Assembly: GCA_014529385.2 (NCBI GenBank)
Contig: CM043964.1
Location: 228,997 to 286,996, forward strand
Length of the DNA stretch: 58,000 bases
DNA from: Adiantum capillus-veneris
Lineage: Eukaryota; Streptophyta; Polypodiopsida; Polypodiales; Pteridaceae
Direction: 5' to 3'
The translations under genes were made by a program, and so were the position numbers. Below the pieces are notes generated by a model. That model made no database searches, had not been told where the DNA came from, and saw nothing but the letters and a program-made list of their open reading frames with translations. This document shows, piece after piece, positions 23,793 through 35,930 of this stretch (the first letter of the stretch is position 1; every line of letters begins with the position of its first letter).

Positions 23793-24110
23793 GAGGCCAT
23801 TTCTACACACATTTCATAGTGTGAAGTTGATGCAACAAGGTGAGTGTGAGGTGGTGAGAGTGAAGCAAGGCGGGAGCTCCATTAAGGGTATAATCCCTTT
23901 GTAAACTACTTCTTGTTTTGAAGTACTAAAGCCATTGAGTGGCTGCTTTCTCGTGGACGTAGCCCACATTGGGTGAACCACGTATATCGTGTGTACTCTC
24001 TCTCTCTCTCTCTCTCTCTCTACTCTATAATCTCGTGTATATAAATCTGTCTCTCTCCATTAAGTAATCTACTCAATTATCTATTTAGCTACGTCTTATT
24101 TCCTAAGAAC

Positions 24111-24126
24111 TGGTATCAGAGCAAGG
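24111..24126 (+). promoter_or_regulatory. Copia primer binding site
   Basis: TGGTATCAGAGCAAGG begins 2 bp after the LTR. TGGTATCAGAGC complements the 3' end of plant initiator methionine tRNA. Confidence 0.9.
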
Positions 24127-24181
24127 TTTGCTCGTAGCTAAATTATCTCAAGGAAAGGATTCCTTGAATTGAGTGGGAGTT

Positions 24182-25045
24182 ATGGCGGAGGAAGGGAAGC
24201 TCAAGATTGAGAAGTTAAACGGCAAAAACTACCAACATTGGAAGATGTAGATTGAAGACTATCTCTACCTGAAGGACGTCTATTTGCCACTAGGCGGTCT
24301 TGCGAAGAAGCCCGCAACAGTGGCAGATGAAGCATGGATTGTCCTTGATCGAAAGGCACTGGGAACAATCCGGTTAAGCTTGGCGTCAACAGTGGCCTTC
24401 AATGTTTTGGAGATGAAGACCACGGAGGACTTGATGAAGTCACTTGACGACTTCTATGAGAAACCATCGGCATCCAATAAGGTATTTCTTATGAAGCGCT
24501 TGTTCAATCTAAAGATGGCAGAGAATGGTTCAGTTGCAGAATACCTAAATGACTTTAACACAAATATAAGTCAACTTCGATCAGTGAAAATCAATTTCAA
24601 TGACGAAGTGCGAGCTCTCCTTATACTATCATCTCTACCGGATAGTTGGGACAGCCTTGTGATGGCTGTAAGTAATTCTATCTCTGGCACAAATACTCTT
24701 AAGTTTGATGATGTTGTGGGTGTTCTCCTAAGCGAGGAAATGCAAAGGAGAAGCACAGGAGAATCATCAAGTGCTGCACTATCAGTGGAAACAAGAGGAA
24801 GGATTAAGGAGAGGTTCGAAAACCAAAAGGGTCGTGATCGCTCAAGGCGGAGCAAGTCACGCACAAAGTCAGTTCTTGAATGTTGGAACTGCGGCAAGAA
24901 GGGCCACGTCAAGAAGGATTGCTGGTCCAAGAAGAAGAAGGAGACAGAGTCTCAAGACAACAAGCCAACATCGGAGGCCAATGTGGCAGGTAAAGTAGAG
25001 CAAGATGCTCTAATTCTCTCATTAGACAATGTGTCTAATTCCTAG
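24182..25045 (+). pseudogene. Copia gag
   Basis: The ATG at 24182 opens MAEEGKLKIEKLNGKNYQHWK, the usual N-terminus of Ty1/copia gag. A TAG at 24248 stands where relatives have Gln (WKMQIEDYL). The frame then continues through the UBN2-type capsid domain (TTEDLMKSLDDFYEKPSASN, VAEYLNDFNTNISQL, LPDSWDSLVMAVS) to a CCHC zinc knuckle, CWNCGKKGHVKKDC, at about 24878-24920. The frame ends with a TAG at 25043 and pol continues in the same frame, at a place where a Trp codon is usual. The structural protein packages element RNA. Start chosen for the conserved N-terminal motif. Confidence 0.9.
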
Positions 25046-26614
25046 ATAGTAGATTCCGGGGCTTCATTCCATGCGACACCACACAAGCAACATTTCCAAG
25101 ACTACACCAAAGGTAATTTTGGGTATGTATACTTGGGAGATGATGAAGCTTGTGAGATTGTCGGCAAAGGTACAGTTTCTGTCAAAACTGCTAACGAAAA
25201 TGAATGGAAGCTTAAAGATGTTAGGCATGTTCCTTCTCTTCGCAAAAATTTGATCTCTACAGGACAATTGGACGATGAAGGTCACAACATTGCATTCGGA
25301 AACAAACGGTGGAATATCTCAAAGGGATCTTTGGTGGTTGCCAAGGGTGAAAAAGTCGGTACACTTTACTTGTGTACTGTTAGCACGCAACCTTCAGCTT
25401 GTGCAGCGACTACAGAAGTTGACAGTGCGGTGTGGCACTACCGACTTGGGCATATGAGTGCCAAAGGAATGCAAATCCTTCAAACAAAGAAGCTTCTACC
25501 AGGTTTGAAAGAAGTGGACTTAGAGTTCTGTGAAGATTGTGTTTATGGTAAACAAAAGAGGGTAAAATTTCAAAAATCAAGAAATCAAAGAAAAAATAAA
25601 AAACTTGAGTTGGTTCATTCTGATGTTTGGGGTCCTGCAAGTACACCATCACTTGGTGGCTCATTGTACTATGTAACATTCATAGACGATGCGACTAGAA
25701 AAACATGGGTTTATGTCATGAAGAATAAATCCGATGTATTTTCCATATTTGAAAAGTGGAAATCCTTTGTGGAGAATGAAACAGGTACCAAGGTTAAATG
25801 CCTCAGGTCCGACAATGGAGGCGAATATTGCAGCCGAGCTTTTGAAAGCTTTTGTGCTAGCAATGGCATTCGGAGGCAAAGGACAACCCCAAGGACACCT
25901 CAACAAAATGGGATTTCGGAAAGGATGAACAGGACAATCATGGAACAAGCACGAAGCATGCGGCTACATGCAGGCCTACCGCTTGAGCTTTGGGCGGAAG
26001 CTGTAAGTACGTCTGTGTACTTAATCAATCAGTCACCCTCAACGGCATTGGATGGGGGAGTTCCAGAAGAGGCATGGACAGGTAAACCGGTGAATTATGC
26101 ATTTCTCAAAGTGTTTGGGTGTGAGGCTTTCATGCACATAGATAGAAGCCTAAGATCAAAGTTAGATGCAAAGTCCAAAAAGTGTTTCTTCATTGGCTAT
26201 GGAGAAGGAGACTTTGGGTATCGCCTATGGAATCCTGAAGATGGTAAAATCTTAAGGAGTAGGGATGTAATTTTTAACGAACAAAATATGTACAAAGATT
26301 ACTTGGAAAGAAAAAAAACAAAAGAAACAGGTGATGAGTACATGGAGCTTGAGGACGGTGAAGACTCAAGGACTGCAAATGGTGACAATGTGCAACAGTG
26401 TCAACCAAATGAGGAGCCTCAACCTATTCCCCGAAGATCTACAAGAGCAAGTAGACCTCCAGAAAGGTTTGTTCCTTCCTTCAACCATCTCTTGATCTCA
26501 GATTCTGGAGTGCCGGAATCATACGAAGAAGCTATGCAACATGAATCCAAAGAACAATGGACGAAGAGCATGCAAGTGGAGATGGACTCACTACATCGCA
26601 ACCAAACATGGTAG
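25046..26614 (+). pseudogene. Copia protease and integrase
   Basis: Protease starts with IVDSGASFHAT at 25046 and retains the DSG active site. The integrase zinc region is WHYRLGHMSAKGM...CEDCVYGK (HHCC). The core has VHSDVWGP, LRSDNGGEY and NGISERMNRT, so the D, D, E residues are present. The motif GYRLWNPEDGKILRSRDVIF marks the C-terminus. Integrase precedes RT, as expected for Ty1/copia. The only interruption is the TAG at 26612 directly after NQTW. Similarity is strongest to the TNT1/Tork type, an inference from motifs remembered from that family. Confidence 0.92.
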
Positions 26615-28061
26615 TTGGTTGAGTTGCCTAAAGGTAAGCGGGCACTTCAAAACAAATGGGTGTACAAGCTAAAGAAAGAAGAAGGTGGGAAGGAAAGGTA
26701 CAAGTCTAGGCTTGGGGTAAAAGGTTTTTCTCAAAAGAAAGGTATTGACTTCAATGAAATATTTTCTCCTGTTGTAAAAATGAACTCAATTAGGCTTGTC
26801 TTAAGCCTTGTGGCTGCTCATGATCTAAATCTTGAGAAAATGGATGTAAATACGGCATTCCTCACGGTGACTTAGAGGAGGAAATCTACATGCTTCAACC
26901 AAAGGGGTATGAAGTAAAAGGTAAGGAGAAAATGGTTTGCAGATTAAAGAAGAGCTTGTATGGTTTAAAGCAAGCATCAAGACAATGGTACTTGAAGTTT
27001 GATCGATGGATGTTGGATCATGGATTCACAAGATGCAACTCGGATCACTGCGTCTACACCGAGAATTTGGGAGATGGGAATTCATCATCCTAATGTTGTA
27101 TGTTGATGACATGTTGATTGCAAGTGCTAACATGCAGGACATCAAAGACCTAAAAGAGGAGCTATCCAAATCTTTTTCAATGAAAGATTTAGGTGCTGCA
27201 AAGAGGATACTTGGTATGAAAATATCAAGGGACAGGACGAAGAAGACAATAAAGCTATCTCAAGAAGATTACATCAAGAAGGTACTAGAAAGGTTTGCAT
27301 TGCAAAATGCAAAACCAGTTTCTACACCTTTGGCTGGTCATTTTAAACTAACGAAGGATATGTGTCCAAAGACACAAGAGGAGATAGCCTATATGTCTAA
27401 AGTTCCATATGCTGCAGCGATAGGTTCTCTAATGTATGCTATGGTCTGGACAAGGGCAGACATTGCACATGCAGTGGGAGTTGTGAGTAGGTTCATGGAC
27501 AACCCAGGTAAAGAGCATTGGCAAGCTGTGAAGTGGATACTTAGGTATCTAAAAGGGACAACAACAAATGCTTTGTATTTTGGAGGAACTTATATTTTTC
27601 TAGAAGGGTATGCTGATGCAGATATGGCAGGTGACAAAGATACTCGAAGGAGCACTACTAGCTATGTGTTCACGGTTGGAGGCACAGCAGTAAGCTGGGC
27701 TTCAAAGCTGCAGAAAGTGGTTTCACTTTCTACCACGGAAGCAGAGTATGTAGCAATGACGGAGGCAAGCAAAGAAATTATGTGGCTTCACAGATTCTTA
27801 GAAGAGCTTGGATTCAAACAAGACAATTGTGTCTTGTACAGTGATAGCCAAAGCGCTATCCATCTTGCGAAGAACTCAGCCTTTCATTCAAGGACAAAGC
27901 ACATTGAAGTGAGATATCACTTCATACGCATTCTTTTGGAAGAGGGACAACTAAAGCTAGGAAAGGTGCATACAAGTGAAAATCCTGCAGACATGTTTAC
28001 AAAGGTGGTCAACAAGGAGAAGTTGAGCTTTTGCTCATCCTCAATCGGCATTCAAGGATAA
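26615..28061 (+). pseudogene. Copia reverse transcriptase and RNase H
   Basis: RT begins LVELPKGKRALQNKWVYKLK and includes MDVNTAFL, KSLYGLKQASRQWY and the catalytic box LMLYVDDMLIAS, with both Asp residues intact. RNase H is recognised by YADADMAGDKDTRRSTTSY, SLSTTEAEYVA, LYSDSQSAIHLAKN and RTKHIEVRYHFIR. Two one-base frameshifts break it, near 26862 (after NTAFL) and near 27080 (after NLGDG). The gene ends at a TAA at 28059-28061. Confidence 0.92.
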
Positions 28062-28109
28062 GAAGACAGAATGGAAAGCAGTCACAGGTTTGGTTTGGAG
28101 ATCAGTCTC

Positions 28110-28121
28110 CAAGTGGGAGAT
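28110..28121 (+). promoter_or_regulatory. Copia polypurine tract
   Basis: CAAGTGGGAGAT directly before the 3' LTR, the plus-strand priming site. Confidence 0.75.
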
Positions 28122-28799
28122 TGTTAAGTATGGAGCCTGATTTAACCTTGTCATTTTATGTGGTAAAAGCGCACATTTGTAAGGCCCCCATTATGAGGAG
28201 AAGCCATCGTGCGTGAAGAAAAATCACTCATCGAAAACCAAAATTTTCACGGACAAGAATCAGGGGCAACTTTAGAGGCCTCGGGGACTTTTTTTCCGCC
28301 GGAATATTCCTTTTCGCCGGAATATTATGGCCGGACGGCGGCCGGAAAGTGGTCGGAAAACAACCGGTCGGTTGGCCGGTGGCCGATAGTCAATGGCCGA
28401 TGGCCGGTGGTCGGAAGTCAATGGCCGGCGGCCGGTGGTCGGAAGTCAATGGCCGGTGGCCGAATTCAAAAGCGGACCTGTCTTCTCAAGGGCGGCCACA
28501 CATGGGTGGATTGGAGGGTCCGATTTGGACTTATTCGCACAAGGGCGGCTACACATGGCTATCTCTCATAAGAGAGGGCAGCCCTTTTGGCCTATAAAAG
28601 GAGGCCATTTCTACACACATTTCATAGTGTGAAGTTGATGCAACAAGGTGAGTGTGAGGTGGTGAGAGTGAAGCAAGGCGGGAGCTCCATTAAGGGTATA
28701 ATCCCTTTGTAAACTACTTCTTGTTTTGAAGTACTAAAGCCATTGAGTGGTTGCTTTCCCGTGGACGTAGCCCACATTGGGTGAACAACGTATATCGTG

Positions 28800-28836
<37 letters not shown>

Positions 28837-28920
28837 CTATAATCTCGTGTATATAAATCTGTCTCTCTCCATTAAGTAATCTACTCAATTATCTTTTTAG
28901 CTACATCTTATTTCCTAACA
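28122..28920 (+). mobile_element. Copia 3' LTR (799 bp)
   Basis: Direct repeat of the 5' LTR, TGTTAAG...CCTAACA, with the TATA box at 28593-28600 and a CT run at 28803-28833. It is followed by the duplication CTGGT. Confidence 0.95.
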
Positions 28921-28925
28921 CTGGT

Positions 28926-30288
28926 GCCTTCAGGATAACTTCCACCTTCCTGGGATCAATTGCTATCCCTTCTTTTGAAACAATGTGTCCCAAAAGAATT
29001 CCAGAACCAACAGCAAATGCACATTTCTCAGGGTTAAGAGAAAGACGAGCTTCTCTACATTTCTCCAAACAAAGCCTCAAATTCTTCAAATGATCCTCTT
29101 TTTTTCCAAAAACACTGAAATTATCCAGAAATACCTTCATAAAGTTTGTCAGGAAGGGTGCAAATATAGCCTGGACCCACTTCTGAAAGCTAGGTGGAGC
29201 ATTCTCCAAACCAAACCCCATCATATTATAAGCAAAAACTCCCCATTCAGTAATAAATGCTGTCTTGTCCCTATCTTCAGGCACCATACGGATATGGTTG
29301 TAGCCACTGAAGCCATCCAAAAACTATACATCTCATGTCCAGCCACTGAATCCAACATTGTATCGCAGTAAGGTAACGAAAAAGGATCTGTAATTGTTGC
29401 AGCATTCAATTTTCTCCAATCTACACAAACTTTGATCTTGCCATTGTTTTTCGGGACAACCACAATAGGGAATAACCATGTCACTTTGTCAACTGGATAT
29501 ATAAATCCCACAACAAGTAGCTTATCTATCTCCTCCTTCACTTGTTTCGCATAAGTCGGATTCAAACGATACCACTGCTGAATAATGGGTACTGCATCAG
29601 CCTTGAGATTGATTTTATGCTCACAAAATGCTGGATCAACTCCCTTCAGATCACTGTAATGCCATGCAAAAACATCCTTGTATTCCGCCAATAAAACTTG
29701 CAGTTGACTGCGGAACTCCTGATCCAAATTCACACTCACTCTGACTATTTTTGGATCCATTTCTATAACAAGATTCATGTCTTCCAAATCATCTTTCTTT
29801 ACCCTTGAACTTTGGGACAAATAATGCTCAAAATCCTTTTCAGCTTTCATTTCTGCATGTTTTTTCTCCTCTTCCAGCTTCAGGGCAGTATCCACCTTCT
29901 GACTGCTATCTGATTTCTTTCTGATTTTAACGTATGGATCCTTGACATACTGCTCTGCAATACGCTGCACATCCACCTCAAAGATTGGAATAACTGATGC
30001 ATTAATCCTCAAAAAATCTTGCTCTTCATCTTCCTCCACTTCAGTTGCCATATTAATACTCTCTGCATGTAACGGTCTGCAATTAGGTGGTAGAACTTCA
30101 CTAGCAACCATCTTCATTCGAACTTTCTTCTTTCCTTGCTTTAACACAATACTATCAGCTCCCCAATGTTGCTTCACTTTGGCCGCCCTTAGCCAAGGTC
30201 GTCCTAGAATCATAGGATAGCTTTGAGTCTATGCCTCCAACCTGAGCACCACAAAATTAACAGGGAATTGAAGACCTCCTATCTCAAT
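28926..30288 (-). pseudogene. Gypsy-1 pol, 5' part: protease end and reverse transcriptase
   Basis: Reading leftward: MILGRPWLRAAKVKQHWGAD (end of protease), a linker, then RT with EYKDVFAWHYSDLKGVDP, QWYRLNPTYAKQVKEEIDKLL, VVVPKNNGKIKVCVDWRKLN, and after a one-base deletion near 29325 DGFSGYNHIRMVPEDRDKTAFITEWG and GFGLENAPPSFQ. The catalytic box reads VFLDNFSVFGK: the second Asp is Asn (29120-29122). The frame ends at the copia insertion within ILKAPV. In-frame stops (TGA at 30289-30291, TAG near 30226) join it to the gag-protease part. It belongs with the non-chromodomain gypsy elements. Confidence 0.88.
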
Positions 30289-33091
30289 TCATTTATTTTG
30301 AACAATTCCTAATGGTTGAACTCTCCACTGATCTGCCATCTTGACTTGAAAAGGAGCCGGGTCCCATTTCACAATTCCAAGTTGCTTGCAAGTAGCTTCA
30401 GGTAGCACATTTACTCTTGATCCTCCATCAACAAGTACTACTGACATAAAACATTGCGCCATAGTCACACCAATCACTGGCACTTTATAATCCACATCAG
30501 CAGGCTCATTAGAGATAACTTTAGCCTCTTGAATCAAAATTTCTTCTCCCCAAGCTTTCTTCTGCTCCACAGAGAATCCATACTCTTGAGCTAGCCTTTG
30601 CATAAACTGATGGGAAAAATTGGGAACCAAGCTTAATATTTTCCTCAAACTAAGTTGATTTGGAGCATCCATTAAAGTTTCAAAGAATTCATCTGTCAAA
30701 GTAATCGTCTCCTTTGCAAGTACATATTGGCTAATTTGTTCAGGAGCTTGACAGGAACCTGAATGTTTTCCAATAACATCTGTTTTCTGAACCGTGTCCG
30801 CTTGCTTCTGGACCTTGGGACCGCCTTGTTTTTGTTGTACCCTGTTAATTTCTTTCATCACTTCTTTTCTTACTTGATCCTGTTCTCCCCAATTAATAGG
30901 GTATTTTTCCTTTCCTTTCTCACTCTGCTTTGTTGTCTCTCCTTTTACTCCCGATCTTGTCACCACCATTGACTCAGGTGCTTTATCCTTTTGGTCTGTA
31001 TTATTTGCATTCACACACTTTGTACAATCACATTGAAAATGATGAACATCATATACCCGACCTTCCCGTGGAATTTTTGCTTGCAGATTGCTATCAGAAC
31101 TCCGTTCAGGTATTGCTTCATTCATACATTTCTTTGATGTCCCCACATCCATTTCCTCCAAAATCACTGCATTCAGCTGCCCAGGAGGTTGTTGTGAAGG
31201 CTCCACTTTATTGGGGTATCGAATAATTGGAATAACTCTTTCAGTACGATTTTTGCACCACAAAGAGCAATCAAGACCCTGTCTGTGCCCTAAAACTCCA
31301 GAATAAGTACATGGGGAATTGGCATCAGTTGCCTGAAAATTCTGATTTCCGTGATTCATCCAACCGCCTTGGTTTCTAAATCTTTGGTTTTGTCCTCTAT
31401 TATTCCAGTTCCTGAAATTAACCGGCCTTGGTTGATTGCCACCTGTGCCCACTTCATTCACTGCCGGTGCTTGCATTTTTTTCTTCAGATGCTCGGGTAT
31501 CCGTCCTCTAAAATAAGGGTTATACCAACACCTATCATCCGAATGTCCAAATATCTGACAAATTGTACAATAAGGCCTTTCTGGCATCCCCAACTTTGTC
31601 AAACCCATAGTTTTCAATTGGGCAGAAATCCGTCGATCAATTTCATCTTGTTCAGCATCAACTTTGTCCTTTCCTTTTCTTTTCTTTGCTTTATCTTTCT
31701 CCTTCTCGGAGTCATTCTTCTTCTTTTTCTTACTCTTCTTCTTTTTCTTCTTTGGCTCTGACCAATCATTGTCCTCATCATCAGAATCCTGTTCTGATTC
31801 TGACTCATCATCATCAGAAGAGTCATCAGTCTCATCCTCTTCCTGATCACTGTCTGAATCTGAATCATCCTTCTTGGATGTCTTCTTTTTCTTATCTAGA
31901 CTTCCGTATCTCCGCTCTGCTCGAGTAGCTGTTTCTACCAACTCATTAAAGTCAGTCGTCGCTGCAATTACTCCTCGTCCTGCCACCGAACTCCCTAGTT
32001 CAGAATTCAGTCCAAGACAGAAATAATCACCCATCTGTTCCCAAGATGGTCTTTGAGAAAGAAGAAGTTGATTTTTTAGATTTCTGAATTTCTGAGTAGT
32101 CTTCCACTAATAATTTTTTCTGCTTCATCTTTCTGATCTTAATCAGGATATCTTCAGGGGTCTTCTCGGTTCTGAATCGTGTCAGGAACCTGTTCTGTAG
32201 ATTTGCATAATCCGCAAATGCATTGATTCCATACTGCATAAACCACGTCATGGCCTTCCCTTAAAGGGTAGCAGCAAAATGCTCTTTTTTGGTATCATCA
32301 TTGTGAGGTACCTCATACCCACTTGCTCTCCATCTCTGCTCAAAGTGTCCAACATGGCTGTCAGCATCTTGCTTGGATTTTTCGCTGAATTTAGCCGCCC
32401 CAATTATTGGGTGTTGTGGTGGTTGAGCCATTGGGATCTGTGTTGGTACTTGTAGTTGATTAATTTGTCGCAACGGATCAAGTGGTAACAAAGTTCCTCC
32501 TTCGGGGAATAATTGTCTTCTCGGTCGTAGTACTTGACTGAAAGCCAATGCCCCAACAAATCGATGTAAAAGTTGCTAAATCAGAGACCTCCTCTGGAAT
32601 TTCATCAATGTCCTCGGTGCCTCCTGAAGGTGTACTAACCAGGCTGTCAGGGGTGGGTATTTCCTCTTCCTCCTGATCTTCACCTGTGTCTTCTTCTTCA
32701 GCGGCTTCCCTAACCTGAGTATTTTGTCTTCACGAACGTGTCCAATACGAATATTCTGGGGGCATTGGACTGCTTTCTTTACTAGTCATCCATCAATTGC
32801 TTCTTAATACTTTTTCAGTCGCCTAATAACAATCTTCTCCCGAATCTCATGATATTCTTTCACCAACTGTGGGTCTAAATAACTCCAGCGTAATGGCATT
32901 CTGCAGCCTCCAAAAGATACCAGAAACTCAAGATAACGCTGAACTTTCGAACGAATAACCTGTTGCAATTCTGTCGTTAGTTTCCTGTAATATTCCTGCA
33001 GGAATACATTGTTATACTCCTCCTATTCCTCCTCTGACGTCCGCCAATTTCGAAACTGATGCAGCAAGTCGCCTTGTTCGCTCTCTGACAT
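30289..33091 (-). pseudogene. Gypsy-1 gag and protease start
   Basis: Start taken at the ATG at 33091 (MSESEQGDLLHQFRNWR). It shares its frame with 32548-32261, but stops occur near 33025, 32800 and 32252. Capsid-like sequence at 32550-32040 includes SDSHVGHFEQRW-type text (DADSHVGHFEQRWRASGY) and NLQNRFLTRFRTEKTPEDIL; a frameshift lies near 32040. From 32034 the frame is open for 581 codons: a long Lys/Asp/Glu/Ser low-complexity region (about 31885-31640), a zinc knuckle CTICQIFGHSDDRC, a Gln/Asn-rich part, and protease with VVLVDGGSRVNVLPE near 30440. The charged repeat could bind RNA or chromatin. It ends at a TGA at 30289. Confidence 0.85.
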
Positions 33092-33187
33092 GCCTCAGCA
33101 TCCCATTTGCGCACCACGAACAAGGTTTAACCGGCGCTTCTTGCAGAAACACTGTTTGGGTACAATGCTTCAATGCAAGGTTTTGCA

Positions 33188-33196
33188 GGATCGCCA
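33188..33196 (-). promoter_or_regulatory. Possible Gypsy-1 primer binding site
   Basis: On the minus strand the LTR ends ...CCTATAACA and is followed by CT then TGGCGATCC. The TGG start fits a tRNA CCA end, but I cannot name the tRNA. Confidence 0.3.
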
Positions 33197-33198
33197 AG

Positions 33199-33631
33199 TG
33201 TTATAGGGGTTATCTAAAAGCATTGCAATTACATTCTTCACCCACAACATCCAGGAAACATGAAGATAACCTCCATAACAATGTTCAAAATTCTTTCAGA
33301 CTCATTCAGAATGTAAACAGAATTACAGGTAACACACAGGAAACATTCAGGGCATTAACCAACATCATGCTTCATCTTCATCATCATTCCCATGTTACAG
33401 AACAACATTTCGCCCCAACAAGGCGTCCAAAAATGAGGGTAGTTACAAGCCAAAAGTTGCATCCCTTAAAACATGCCTTTTAAAGTTTCAGACATCAATC
33501 AGAACTCTGATTAGTCCATCAGTTCCCTGAATGCATCCTAATCACTACCTGACAGTTTACTGATTGCCCATTACATAAATATCCTTCTTTACTAACTTAA
33601 CTAGGTAGTGGTCAAGGTACCCCCTTTTACA
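33199..33631 (-). mobile_element. Gypsy-1 5' LTR (433 bp)
   Basis: Partner of 18478-18914, with the same terminal sequences, followed by the duplication CTTAC at 33632-33636. The whole element is 15,154 bp, or about 9.5 kb without copia and its duplicated 5 bp. Confidence 0.94.
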
Positions 33632-34772
33632 CTTACATGAAAGGCATTGTGTATGAGCCAATGGTTAGGCAACTTGAGTTGATAAGCCGTCTCATTGATG
33701 AGCTTCCAGATTTGGGAAGGACCATAGTATCTTTTTGCTAGTTTAGCATAATACTTTTGATGGCCCGTAGGATTTTTGCCCGTCGTTTGCCTTAATCGAG
33801 CCTTAGGAAACTTGAGTAAGACCCAATCATTTCCTTTGAACATTAAGGATCTTCTGTGTTTATCAGTAGCAACTTTTTTCCTTTGTTGAGAGATGGATAT
33901 AGCCTCCTTAATATTTTGAAAAGATTCTTGTAGGTCACGGCTATACTCATCGGCGGTGAAGATCTTCCCATGTACTTTGAGTAGCAATGGACTTTTAGGT
34001 CTTCCCTCAATGATCTCAAAAGGTGCTTTTCCCGTAGAAGTATGTACAGTATTATTGTAGGCATACTCTACAAGAGGTAAGTAATTTTCCCATTGTGAGC
34101 GTTGATCTACTTCGTTAACATAAGTCTTGAGTAGATCGAGTATCGTAAGATTGGCTATCTCACTTTGGCCATCCGTTTGTGGGTGATAGGCCGAAGAGAA
34201 ATTCAATCTTGTTCCTAGATTTTCAAAGAGACCTTTCTAGAAATTACTGGTCATTCTAGGATCTCTATCTGACACGATGGATGTGGGTAATCCATGGTGC
34301 TTGAAAATCTGAGATATGAAGAGAGTTGCCATTTGATGTGCCTTAATAGTCTTTTTGATAGGAATAAAATGTGCTTGCTTGCTAAACCTGTCAACTATTT
34401 TCCATATTCCTGTATTCCCATGGATAGACTAGGGTAATCCAAAGATGGAAACCATGGATATACTCTCCCATGGTGAATTTGGGATAGGCAATGGATGGAG
34501 TAATCCATGTTTCTTCCCTCTATCATACTTGGTCTTTTGGCATACTACACATTTTGAAACATACTCTTGTATGTCCACTTTCATGGTAGACCAATAGAAG
34601 TACGTCTATACTCCTCGGGGAGTAGGTTGAATACCTCTATGCCCAGCATATGGAGGAGCATGGGATTCATACATAACTTTCTCACGAAGGGAATGGATAA
34701 CACATAGCCTATTGCCGTGGAGAAGATAACCATCCTGCAAGGTGAATGGTTCCTCTTTCTTCCCCAAAGCAA
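33632..34772 (-). pseudogene. Gypsy-2 integrase
   Basis: Reading leftward: the zinc-binding region (HAPPYAGHRGIQPT, then KCVVCQKTKYDRGKKHGLL), then the core with ESISMVSIFGLP, SIVSDRDPRMTS and HPQTDGQSEIAN. The first catalytic Asp, normally ISMDF, is Val here; the second Asp and the Glu remain. C-terminal motifs are KRYYGPSQIWKLINETAYQLKLP and HNAFHVS, where Gypsy-1 interrupts. Several stops lie in 34200-34620. The chromodomain end of this protein is at 18214-18477. Confidence 0.88.
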
Positions 34773-35930
34773 GGGCTGTCATTATGTCTCTAAAGTCAGG
34801 GTCAGTAGAATACTCATCTATCATAGAGGATAGATAATTGTGAGTAGCTATAGACACCGCATTAACTTTGGGTCGTCGTGAAAGTGCATCAGCCACTTGA
34901 TTGTGCTTACCAGCTATGTGAGCAATATGGAAATTAAATTGCGAAAGAAAATTTTCCCACCTCATTTGTTTGTCGGAAAGCTTGGTTTGCATCATGAAAT
35001 ACTTGAGACTTTGGTGGCCGGTTCATAGGATAATGGAGTCCCCAATAGGTAGTGCTTCCATGTGTCTAGGGCATGTAGACTAGCTAAAAGCTCTTTCTCA
35101 TAAATGCCCAAGACTCATTCATCAATATTGAGCCTTCGGCTATCTTATACTATGGCATGCCCTTCTTGAAGCAAAACTGCTCCAAGGCAATCACCACAAG
35201 CATCACATTGGACCTCAAATGGCTTTGAGAGATCCGGAAGCATTAGGACTGGTTGGGAAGTAATCTTTTCTTTGAGCTTTCCAAAAGCATTTTGCTCCTT
35301 AGCAGTCCATACAAACTTAAAGTTCTTCTTAGTTAAGTCATGTAGTAGTCCTTCTACTTGAGAGAATTTTGCTATGAAGCGTCTATAGTATGCGCACATA
35401 CCAACAAAGCTTCTTAGCTCATGTAGATTTCTTGGGTTAGGCCATGCTTTTATTACCTCTAACTTTGATGAATACATTTGGATACCATCTTTAGAGATAA
35501 TATGACCTAGGTATTGAATCTCTTGAAGGAAGAATTCGCTTTTCTTTTGGTTAAGAAAAAGCTTGTTCTCCCTCAATGCTTGAAAAATCACTTGGAGATG
35601 TTGCTTATGTTCCTTCAAAGACTTGGAGTAGATGATGATATCATCAAATAACACTCCAGTGAATTTGTGGTATGGTCTAAAAAATTTCTCCATCAAATGA
35701 TTGAACGTAGCTACTGCATTAGTCAAGCCAAAAGGCATGACTAGATATTCATAAAGACCAAACATTGTGCGAAACGCGGTCTTTAAGATATCTTCATCCA
35801 CTATCCTTATTTGATGATAGCCACTCTTAAGGTCAATCCTACTGAAGTAGGTTGAGCCTTGTAGCTTATCAAACAGATCTTCTACACGAGGTACGGGAAA
35901 TCTATTTTTGATAGTGATATGGTTTAGTGC
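34606..35930 (-). pseudogene. Gypsy-2 reverse transcriptase and RNase H
   Basis: RT: DILKTAFRTMFGLYEYLVMPFGLTNA and the box VLFDDIIIYSKS (both Asp present), followed by VEVIKAWPNPRN-type thumb sequence (LEVIKAWPNPRNLHELRSF). RNase H: KPFEVQCDACGDCLGAVLLQEG, then a stop at 35145 and a frame change near 35000, then KLSDKQMRWENFLSQFNFHIAHIAGKHNQVADALSR. A TGA at 35931, replacing the Arg of CVDYRALN, separates RT from the gag-protease frame. Confidence 0.9.

Larger units (their letters stand above)
23313..24108 (+). mobile_element. Copia 5' LTR (796 bp)
   Basis: Starts TGTTAAGTATGG and ends CCTAAGA (its partner ends CCTAACA). About 20 differences from 28122-28920 by eye, about 2.5%. It contains a GGCCGG-rich tandem repeat at 23520-23655, a TATA box TATAAAAG at 23785-23792 and a CT run at 23999-24021. 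Open frames across the GGCCGG repeat are repeat artefacts. Confidence 0.95.

Noticed and set aside
23400-23824. Gly/Trp-rich open frames in the copia LTR
   Set aside because: They are open in all three frames because of the GGCCGG repeat and lie in the LTR control region.
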